Positions 28,904 through 35,953 of a DNA stretch of 64,000 nt are shown one piece after another; the stretch's first letter is position 1, and the number at the start of each line of letters is the position of its first letter. This DNA comes from Lysobacter sp. yr284 (lineage in GTDB: Bacteria > Pseudomonadota > Gammaproteobacteria > Xanthomonadales > Xanthomonadaceae), in the NCBI RefSeq assembly GCF_900107375.1, contig NZ_FNPT01000012.1, positions 1-64,000 of the forward strand, given 5' to 3'. The notes beneath the pieces were generated by a model that was given only the letters and a program-made list of their open reading frames with translations, was not told the origin of the DNA and did no database searches. The translations under genes were made by a program, and so were the position numbers.

Positions 28904-30250
28904 ATGGCCATCGCCTTCCAGTTCGACACCGTCATCGACGAATTCCTGGCCCGCAGCCGCGAGTTGATCGGCTTGGAGAGCCGCGAGGACCGGCCGCCGC
29001 GGATCGGGCCCGCGGCGGCGAACGAGCCGATGCCGGGCGAGCGCATACGCAGCCTGTTCACCCTCGACGAGGACAGCATCCGCCGCTACGCGCGGACCAT
29101 CGGCGACGACAATCCCTTGTTCACCGACCCGCAGTACGGGCGCGCCTCGATCCACGGCAGCCAGATCGCGCCCGGGCCGATCCTGGTCCACTGCCGCTAT
29201 CCCGCCGACCACGGCGCCAGCCGCGAACACGGCTATCCGCTGGCCAACTTCATCGGCAACGTCGCCTGGGAGTTCTACGACGTGGTCCGGCCGGGCACGG
29301 CGGTATCGACTTCCAAGGTCCTGCGCGAAGTGCTGGAACCGCGCGGCGCGCGCGGCGGCCGGATCCTGCTGCTGGTGTGCGAGGTGGTCTACAGCGACGA
29401 GTTCGGAAAAGCACTGGCCAAGGCCTACGGCACGCTGGTGCAGGTGCCGATGAAGAGCATGGGCGAGAGCCGGGCGATGCCGCTGGAATCCGTCGACGAC
29501 AGCCAGTTGTACGAGCGCCGGCCGCATCGTTACCAGGCCGGCGAAACCGAGGCGATCCTGGCCGGGATGCAGGACGAGGCGCGCCGCGGCGCCGAGCCGC
29601 GCTATTGGGAGGATGTCGCCGTCGGCGAGGTGCTGGCGCCGATCGTGCAGCCGCCGTATGCGCTGCCGGACGCGCTGAGCTACCAGTCGCTGCACCAGGG
29701 GCTGGTGGCGGGCTACGGCGGCGGCGTGCTGGGGCGTTCGTTCGCGCCGGCCTATCGGGCGATCAAGGCCGGGTGGGGGTACCCCGATTTTTCCCGGCTG
29801 CATCCGGTCACGCAGTGGCCGCACACGCCCGGCGACGAGCATGAGGACGCGTGGCTGTGCGGATTCCGCGGTCAGCCGCTGCCCTTCGATTTCGGCATCC
29901 AGCGCGGCCAGATTCCGCAGCGTCTGATCGGCAACTGGGCCGGCGACAGCGGCTTCTGCCGCAAGCTGTCGATGGCGATGGGCCGCCCGCTGTTCCACGG
30001 CGACGCGTTGACGGTGCGCGGCCGGGTGATCGCCAAGAGGATCGACCGCGAGGGCGAATCCGGTCAGCGCTATCACTGCGCGGTGGTCGCGATGGACGCC
30101 GCCAACCAGCGCGGCGAAACCGTCTCGCGCGGTTACGCCAGCGTGTACCTACCCAGCCGCGGCGAAGGCGCGCCGGCGCTGCCGATCCCGCTCGCGCGCA
30201 CGCCACCCTATGTTCCGTATGATCGCCACCGTTCGCAGGAATGGTTCTGA
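28904..30250 (+). CDS. MaoC-like double-hotdog protein (second copy)
   Basis: 448 residues, similar in plan to the preceding gene. The first hotdog has IRRYARTIGDDNPLFTDPQYG, again GDDNP followed by an aromatic residue (Phe) rather than the usual His. The second has NWAGDSGFCRKLSMAMGRPLFHGDALTVRGRV. A His/Trp/Pro-rich insert (PDFSRLHPVTQWPHTPGDEHEDAW) separates the two. The pair of adjacent double-hotdog genes suggests a complex. Whether either retains dehydratase activity is not clear from the sequence; the histidine-rich insert could supply catalytic groups. It ends just before the acyltransferase gene. Confidence 0.78.
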   Translation: MAIAFQFDTVIDEFLARSRELIGLESREDRPPRIGPAAANEPMPGERIRSLFTLDEDSIRRYARTIGDDNPLFTDPQYGRASIHGSQIAPGPILVHCRYPADHGASREHGYPLANFIGNVAWEFYDVVRPGTAVSTSKVLREVLEPRGARGGRILLLVCEVVYSDEFGKALAKAYGTLVQVPMKSMGESRAMPLESVDDSQLYERRPHRYQAGETEAILAGMQDEARRGAEPRYWEDVAVGEVLAPIVQPPYALPDALSYQSLHQGLVAGYGGGVLGRSFAPAYRAIKAGWGYPDFSRLHPVTQWPHTPGDEHEDAWLCGFRGQPLPFDFGIQRGQIPQRLIGNWAGDSGFCRKLSMAMGRPLFHGDALTVRGRVIAKRIDREGESGQRYHCAVVAMDAANQRGETVSRGYASVYLPSRGEGAPALPIPLARTPPYVPYDRHRSQEWF

Positions 30251-30270
30251 CGATGTCCGCCGGAGGCGAT

Positions 30271-31458
30271 ATGCAGTTGGAAACGATCACCGACCCCGCA
30301 CGACTGGAGCCGGAGCGCTGGGACCGGCTCGCGCATCCCTCGCTGTATCTGTCCAGCGATTGGCTGCGCGCGCGCAGCCGCACGGTGAAGGCGGCCGGGC
30401 GGCTGGCGCTGCTGTCGGACCGCGACGGCCCGCTGGCCGCGGCCGCGTGCTACCTCAGCGACGAAAACGCCCACCCGGGCTATTTCCCGCCGCGACTGCT
30501 GGGCATCGATTGCCTGGACGAGGCGGCGCTGGGTTCGCCCGCACAGGCGCAGGCGCTGGCGCAGTTCCACGCCCAGCTCAAGCAAGGCGCTGCGGACTGG
30601 AGCCCGTCGCTGGTGGTCGCCGCCCCGGGCCGCTACGGCGGCGCCAGCTTCCGCGCCGGCCTCGATGCGCAGGCGGCGGCGCGCGCACGCGCGCAGTTGG
30701 TCGAGGCGATCGAGGACCGGGCGCAGCGCGACGCGGCGCGATCGCTGTGCTGGCTGTATCTGATCGAAGGCGAAGACCCGCTGCTGGAAGCGGCCCTCGC
30801 CGAACGCGGCTATGGCCGGCTGATCCTGGATGCGGAATGCTACATGCCGTTGCCGTGGGACGACTTCGACGGCTACCTGGACAGCTTCCGCGCCGAGTAC
30901 CGCGGCACGGTCAAGCACGAAATGGCCGCGTTCGACGCCGCCGGGGTGCAGGTGGAACTGCGCGGCGCCGATGCGCTGGACGCGGAACTGGCGGCGCTGG
31001 AGCGGCAGTGGCGGTTGAAGTACGGCCGCACCCCGGAGCTGGAGGAGATCGTCGCCGACTACGACGAACTGCGCGCGCACCTGTCCGACCGGTTGCGGGT
31101 GTTCGTGGCCGTGCAGGACGGCCGCGCGATCGGGTTTTCGGTGTTCCTCGACGACGGCGAGACCTGGTACTCGCGCTTCGGCGGCTTCAGCTACGACGAA
31201 GGCAACCTGTTCTTGTACTTCAACCTGCTGTTCTACCGTCCGCTTCAGGCGATGATCGAGCGCGGCGTGCGGGTCGCGCGTTATTCGCTCAAGTCCTACG
31301 AGGCCAAGCGCAGCCGCGGTTGCCTGTTGCGCCATGTGCTGGCCTTCGTCAAGCCGCCCCCGGATTGGCCGTCGATGCGGCCGGTCCTGGACCTGCTCGA
31401 CCACGCCCAGGCCGAGCGCTTCGCGCAGATATCCCGCCGCCGCATCAGCAAGCGCTGA
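30271..31458 (+). CDS. FemAB/GNAT-fold N-acyltransferase-like protein
   Basis: 395 residues. The N-terminal half has SLYLSSDWLRARSR and PGYFPPRLLGID, and the C-terminal half the GNAT-like core RLRVFVAVQDGRAIGFSVFLDDGETWYSRFGGFSY, as in peptidogalycan/FemAB-related proteins (DUF482 group). Such proteins transfer acyl or aminoacyl groups from a carrier to an amine. In this operon it is the best candidate to move the carrier-bound acyl group to the aminocyclitol amine. ATG 30271 was chosen for the GGAGG just upstream; ATGs at 30241 (overlapping the previous stop) and 30253 are in frame and possible. Confidence 0.75.
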   Translation: MQLETITDPARLEPERWDRLAHPSLYLSSDWLRARSRTVKAAGRLALLSDRDGPLAAAACYLSDENAHPGYFPPRLLGIDCLDEAALGSPAQAQALAQFHAQLKQGAADWSPSLVVAAPGRYGGASFRAGLDAQAAARARAQLVEAIEDRAQRDAARSLCWLYLIEGEDPLLEAALAERGYGRLILDAECYMPLPWDDFDGYLDSFRAEYRGTVKHEMAAFDAAGVQVELRGADALDAELAALERQWRLKYGRTPELEEIVADYDELRAHLSDRLRVFVAVQDGRAIGFSVFLDDGETWYSRFGGFSYDEGNLFLYFNLLFYRPLQAMIERGVRVARYSLKSYEAKRSRGCLLRHVLAFVKPPPDWPSMRPVLDLLDHAQAERFAQISRRRISKR

Positions 31459-31519
31459 GCCCGGCGGGGCGCGGCCGCGTGGGCCTTCCTTCCACCGCGA
31501 GACCAACGGAGCGAGCACC

Positions 31520-32290
31520 ATGTCCACGCCCCAGCCGACCGCCCATGTTCCGCTGCCCAACGGCTTGACCCTGTACCTGCAGTCGGCGCACATGCGCGCG
31601 GCAGCCGAGTACGTCGTCGACGAGATCTTCGTCGAGAAGCAGTACCAGCGCGAGGGATTCGAGATCGGCCATGCCGATACGGTGGTGGACATCGGCGCCA
31701 ACATGGGCGTGTTCGCGCTGTGGGCGTCGCCGCAGGCGCCGGCGGGGCGCGTGATCTCGGTCGAGCCGGTGCAGGAAATGATGGATTGCCTGCGCAGCAA
31801 CCTCGACGCCAACCGCATCCGCAACGTCAGCGCGGTACAGGCGGCGGTGGGGCCGTCGGGGCAGAAGATCGAACTCACCTATTATCCGGGCTTCAACATC
31901 ATCTCCCATCGCTCCGACTTCCGCCGGCCGGCGTATGCGCGCCTGAAGATGTACTTGAAGAACTGGCGGGTCTGGCGCGCGCCCGAGCGGGTCCGGGCCG
32001 CCTGCATCTCGGTCGGCGAATTGCTCGACGAGCATGGCGTGGACCGGGTCGACCTGCTCAAGATCGATTGCGAGGGCGGCGAGTACGAGATCGTCCGCGG
32101 CATGAGCGAGCGCGACTGGAGCCGGATCGACCGCATCGTCATGGAGTTCCACGAGTACCACAAGGACCAGCGCCACGAGCAACTGGTCGAACTGTTGCGC
32201 AACCGCGGCTTCGAGGTCGAGGTGGAGAAGGATGCGATGACTTACCGGTTGATGCGCTTCGGCACCCTGTGGGCCAGGCGCGCGCATTGA
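31520..32290 (+). CDS. FkbM-family SAM methyltransferase
   Basis: 256 residues. SAM-binding motif I is TVVDIGANMGVFAL, followed by GRVISVEPVQEMMD and the FkbM-specific RVDLLKIDCEGGEYEIVRG with the later VMEFHEYH strand. FkbM proteins O-methylate hydroxyl groups of natural products and surface sugars. It sits 61 bases after the acyltransferase and 96 before the exporter. Probable late O-methylation of the cyclitol or its acyl part. Confidence 0.9.
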   Translation: MSTPQPTAHVPLPNGLTLYLQSAHMRAAAEYVVDEIFVEKQYQREGFEIGHADTVVDIGANMGVFALWASPQAPAGRVISVEPVQEMMDCLRSNLDANRIRNVSAVQAAVGPSGQKIELTYYPGFNIISHRSDFRRPAYARLKMYLKNWRVWRAPERVRAACISVGELLDEHGVDRVDLLKIDCEGGEYEIVRGMSERDWSRIDRIVMEFHEYHKDQRHEQLVELLRNRGFEVEVEKDAMTYRLMRFGTLWARRAH

Positions 32291-32386
32291 CCGCGCGCGC
32301 GTCGCCGGGCCGCGCGCCCGGGACGCGGCCGCCGCCGCGGCTGCGGCTGCGGCGCGTCGCCGCCGCCGCGATGCGGGCGTGACCGC

Positions 32387-33823
32387 ATGAGGCCGGACGC
32401 GCCCGCGGACAAGCGCCATCCCCTGCTGCCGCTGGTGCTGTCGTGCGCCTTGTTCATCGAGAACATGGACTCGTCCGCGCTCGCGACCTCGCTGCCGGCG
32501 ATCGCCGCGGACCTGGGAACCGATGCCATCTCGTTGAAGCTGGCGTTGACCGCATACCTGCTCGCGGTCGCCATGTTCATGCCGGTCAGCGGCTGGATCG
32601 CCGATCGCATCGGCGCGCGGCGCGCGTTTCTGGCTGCGGTCGGCCTGTTCCTGCTGGGTTCGGCGGCGTGCGCGCTCAGCGCCAGCGCCCAGGCTCTGGT
32701 CGCCGCGCGCTTCCTGCAGGGAACCGGCGGCGCCTTGATGGTGCCGGTGGGGCGGTTGGTGTTGCTGCGTGCGGTCCCCAAGAGCGAGCTGGTCAGGGCG
32801 ATGAGCTGGTTGACCATCCCCGCGTTGATCGGGCCGATGATCGGACCGCCGCTGGGCGGCTTCATCACCACCTATTTCGACTGGCGCGGGATCTTCCTGA
32901 TCAACATTCCGATCGGCCTGCTCGGCATCGCCCTGGCGAAGCGGGTGATTCCCGACGTGCGCGAGCCGCCGCCGCCGCTGGACCGGCTGGGGCTGGCGCT
33001 GACCGCGCCGGGGCTGGCGGCGGCGATGTTCGGTTTCGCCAGCCTGGGCCAGCGCGCGGTGCCCGTCGCGGCGTCCGTGGCGGCGCTGGCAGTCGGCGCC
33101 GGCTTGCTGGCCGGGTACGCGGTGCATGCGGCCAGGCACCCGCATCCCTTGCTGGAACTGCGGCTGCTGCGGATCGAAACCTACCGCGCCGGCGTGGTGG
33201 GCGGCTCCTTGTTCCGCGTCGGCGTCGGCGCGACCGTATTGCTGGTGCCGCTGATGCTGCAATTGGGGTTCGGCCTGGATCCGTTGCAGACCGGCTTGCT
33301 GGTGTTCGTCTCTTCGATCGGGGCGATGTCGATGAAGCTGGTGGTGACGCCGCTGCTGCGCCGGTTCGGTTTTCGCAGGGCGCTGCTCGGCAACGTACTG
33401 GTCGCATCGGCGCTGGTCTGCGGCTTCGGCCTGTTCCGCGCGCAAACCCCGCATCTGTGGCTGGCGGCGGCGTTGTTCGCGGTGGGCTGCTCGCGTTCGC
33501 TGCAGTTCACCAGCCTCAACGCGATCAGCTTCGCCGAGGTGGATGCGCGCGCCATGGCGTCGGCGACGAGCCTGGCCGGGACCATGGTCCAGCTGTCGCT
33601 GAGCCTGGGCGTGGTCGTCGGCGCGCACGCGCTCGAACTCTCCGCCGCGGCGACCGGCCGGCCGGTCGCCGACCCGCTGGGGTTCCGCATCGCCTTCGCC
33701 GTGGTCGCAGCGATATCGCTGGCTTCGGCGTGGTCGCTTTGGCGCCTGCGCGACGACGCGGGCAGCGAACTCTCCGGCCATGTGCGGGCGGGCGCGCACG
33801 ACGATGCGGGCGCCAAGCCTTAG
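32387..33823 (+). CDS. MFS multidrug exporter, DHA2 (EmrB/QacA) type
   Basis: 478 residues with about 13-14 hydrophobic segments. Motif A between helices 2 and 3 is SGWIADRIGARRAFL, FLQGTGGALMVPVGRLV is the helix 4 motif B arginine region, and IPALIGPMIGPPLGGFIT is antiporter motif C, all marks of drug/H+ antiporters. N-terminal FIENMDSSALATSLPAIA is the motif D1 region of DHA2 carriers. Last gene of the operon that starts at 20788; probable export of or self-resistance to the cluster product. Confidence 0.92.
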   Translation: MRPDAPADKRHPLLPLVLSCALFIENMDSSALATSLPAIAADLGTDAISLKLALTAYLLAVAMFMPVSGWIADRIGARRAFLAAVGLFLLGSAACALSASAQALVAARFLQGTGGALMVPVGRLVLLRAVPKSELVRAMSWLTIPALIGPMIGPPLGGFITTYFDWRGIFLINIPIGLLGIALAKRVIPDVREPPPPLDRLGLALTAPGLAAAMFGFASLGQRAVPVAASVAALAVGAGLLAGYAVHAARHPHPLLELRLLRIETYRAGVVGGSLFRVGVGATVLLVPLMLQLGFGLDPLQTGLLVFVSSIGAMSMKLVVTPLLRRFGFRRALLGNVLVASALVCGFGLFRAQTPHLWLAAALFAVGCSRSLQFTSLNAISFAEVDARAMASATSLAGTMVQLSLSLGVVVGAHALELSAAATGRPVADPLGFRIAFAVVAAISLASAWSLWRLRDDAGSELSGHVRAGAHDDAGAKP

Positions 33824-34310
33824 CCTGGATCGCTCAAGTCGGGGCGCTTGTGCCGGCCGGCTCCACGGGCGGGCGCCTGGGCGGATCCGCGGCGATTCGG
33901 TCATCGGCGCGGCAACGCATGCGCAGGCGAAGCCGCCGCGGATTGTGCGGCGCGCGAGACCGAAGCGGAAATCTGCGGCGTTCATTGCGTTGCGCTGCAG
34001 CGGCGAGCGTCTCGGCCGCTGCGCGACATCGATGCGCATCCATCTGGAAAACTGCGAGGAAACACACAATTCAGATGCAACGCCCATCGCCTGCGAACGG
34101 ACATCGCGCGAAATATCGGGTATCGATACATTCGACCGATTGCATCGGGTTGCGCATCGCGCATTGCATCGTCAGCCCGAAGCGCCGAAGCCGGAGGCGG
34201 GCAGAACCGCTGGATGTCCGTTCCGATCGTGCGGCCGCGTGCCGCAGGCTGCGCATTCGCCGCCAGGCGAGCGCGATTCCAGCGACATCACGTCATGGAG
34301 TAAACAGTTC
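33824..34310. other. intergenic stretch upstream of a small secreted protein gene
   Basis: About 490 bases. From about 34020 the base composition becomes more A/T-rich (TCTGGAAAACTGCGAGGAAAC region), suggesting the promoter of the downstream small gene. No hexamer pair is convincing and no domain-bearing frame was found. Confidence 0.35.
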
Positions 34311-34541
34311 ATGTATCGAACGAAGATGAAGTTGATGGCCGCCGCGGTGTTCGCGATGGGCCTGGCGATCGGCGGCATCGCCAGCGCGCAGGCGCCCGTG
34401 CCCGGGCAGAGCTGCAGCCCCAACGGAAGGTCGGTGAACGACGTCAAGAACGGTTGGCGCTACTACTACCGGTGCACGGGCGGCAAGTGGATCCTGGAAA
34501 AGGTCTGCCCCGTCGGCGGCGGCATCTGCTACTCGCCGTAA
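34311..34541 (+). CDS. small secreted four-cysteine protein
   Basis: 76 residues. A signal peptide (MKLMAAAVFAMGLAIGGIASA, from residue 6) is followed by a ~48-residue mature peptide with cysteines at 35, 55, 66 and 73 and a run of aromatic residues (GWRYYYRC, GGKWILEK). Two disulfides would be possible. I do not recognise the family. GGAG lies about 12 bases before ATG 34311, a wide spacing. It stands alone: 487 bases after the MFS exporter and 323 before the DUF4105 gene, with a strong hairpin 100 bases downstream. Confidence 0.7.
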   Translation: MYRTKMKLMAAAVFAMGLAIGGIASAQAPVPGQSCSPNGRSVNDVKNGWRYYYRCTGGKWILEKVCPVGGGICYSP

Positions 34542-34641
34542 CCGCTGCGGCCGGCTGAGGCCGCAACGCGCATGGACCCAGCGCCGCCGATGCGCGGCGC
34601 ACCCCCGGCACCGTCGCCCATCGCCGGTGCGGCCATGCGTT

Positions 34642-34677
34642 CTCGAAAGCGTCCCGCGTGCGCGGGGCGCTTTCGAG
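34642..34677. repeat. 36-base near-perfect palindrome (17-bp stem, 2-base loop)
   Basis: The arms starting CTCGAAAGCG pair over 17 positions with a single T:G wobble. It lies 100 bases after the small secreted protein gene in the 323-base gap before the DUF4105 gene. There is no T tract. It could end transcription, be processed, or be a mobile palindromic element. The rest of the gap holds nothing I can name. Confidence 0.55.
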
Positions 34678-34864
34678 CGACGGACGCGAGGCCGCGCGTC
34701 GCGGCCATCTGTCGGGCCTGGGCGAGGGCAACATCGCGCGCGTCGCCGCGCAAGACATGGCCGGTCGAACGGCCGCGCCAGGGGGCGGGCAGGCAAGGCA
34801 TGCCGCGCGCCGGGCCGCCAGCGTAAAGTAGCGGACCGGATTCGCCCGTACGCAAGGAGTCGCC

Positions 34865-35944
34865 ATGCCCGCTGCAAAGATCCCGCCGGTTCCCGGCGCG
34901 GGGCGAGGGTGGCTGCGCATCGCCGCGCTGGGACTCTTGTCGACGGCGATCCTGGCGGTCGCCGCCTGGGGCGCGGGCTTGATCGCGTTCCAGGGCCCGG
35001 CCGCGGCGCCGCTGCGCAACGGCTTGATCGGCGCGTGGTGCCTGCTCGGCGCGGCCGCCTGCGCGGCGTTGCCGTGGCGACGCGCAAGCGCGGCGCGGCG
35101 GGCGGCGCCGATCGCCTTCGCGGCCGGCTTCGCCGTATTGCTGGCGTGGTGGTTCGCGCTGGCGCCCTCGCAGGACCGCGACTGGGCCGACGATGTCGCC
35201 CGCCAGTTCGATGCGCAGGTGCGCGGCGACCGCGTGGTGCTGCGCAACGTGCGCGATTTCCAGTGGCGCAGCGAGACCGACTACACCCCGCGCTGGGAGA
35301 CGCGCGAATACGACCTGTCGAAGCTGTCCAGCGCCGATCTGGTGCTGTCGTACTGGATGGGCCCGAACATCGCCCACACGCTGGTGTCGTTCGGCTTCGA
35401 CGACGGCCGGCGGCTGGTGTTCTCGCTGGAGATCCGCAAGGAGCGCGGCGAAAGCTTCTCCGCGCTGGGCGGTTTCTTCCGCCGCTTCGAGCAGGTGCTG
35501 GTGGCCGCCGACGAGCGCGACATCGTGCGCACCCGCAGCAACGCCCGCGGCGAGGACGTCTACCTGTATCGCCTGAACCTTCCGCCGCAGACGCTGCGGC
35601 CGATGTTCCTCGGCTTTCTCGCCAAGGCCGATGAGTTGAAGCGCAAGCCGGCGTTCTACAACACCTTGACCAGCAACTGCACCACGGTGGTGTTCGAGAT
35701 CGCCCGCCACGTCGTCCCGGACCTGCCGCTGGACTATCGCCTGCTGGCGGCCGGGCACTTCGCCGAATACGTCTACGACCAGGGCGGGCTGGTGCCGGGG
35801 TACAGCTACGCGCAGTTGCGCGAACGCGGCTACGTCAATCCGCGCGCGCGCGCGATCCCGGCCGACGCCGCGGACGCGGGCGCCTACTCGCGCGCGATCC
35901 GGCGCGGCGTGCCGGGCATCGCCGCGTCCGAACTGGCGCGGTGA
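34865..35944 (+). CDS. DUF4105 membrane protein
   Basis: 359 residues. Three hydrophobic segments lie in the first ~100 residues (IAALGLLSTAILAVAAWGAG, then LIGAWCLLGAAACAAL, then IAFAAGFAVLLAWWFAL). A large soluble part follows with DUF4105/Lnb N-terminal-like signatures: SADLVLSYWMG, HTLVSFGFDDGRRLVFSLEIRKERGESFS, and YNTLTSNCTTVVFE with the conserved Asn-Cys-Thr-Thr. That Cys plus the upstream His (AHTLVSF) suggest a papain-like NlpC/P60-related active site, though the catalytic role is unproven. RBS AAGGAG is seven bases before ATG. It converges with the LanM gene, nine bases apart. Confidence 0.85.
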   Translation: MPAAKIPPVPGAGRGWLRIAALGLLSTAILAVAAWGAGLIAFQGPAAAPLRNGLIGAWCLLGAAACAALPWRRASAARRAAPIAFAAGFAVLLAWWFALAPSQDRDWADDVARQFDAQVRGDRVVLRNVRDFQWRSETDYTPRWETREYDLSKLSSADLVLSYWMGPNIAHTLVSFGFDDGRRLVFSLEIRKERGESFSALGGFFRRFEQVLVAADERDIVRTRSNARGEDVYLYRLNLPPQTLRPMFLGFLAKADELKRKPAFYNTLTSNCTTVVFEIARHVVPDLPLDYRLLAAGHFAEYVYDQGGLVPGYSYAQLRERGYVNPRARAIPADAADAGAYSRAIRRGVPGIAASELAR

Positions 35945-35953
35945 GCCGGCCGG

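Noticed and set aside
31445-34087. 880-codon open frame on the minus strand opposite the methyltransferase and MFS genes
   Set aside because: Gln/Arg/His-rich antisense translation; the + strand has intact FkbM and MFS motifs.
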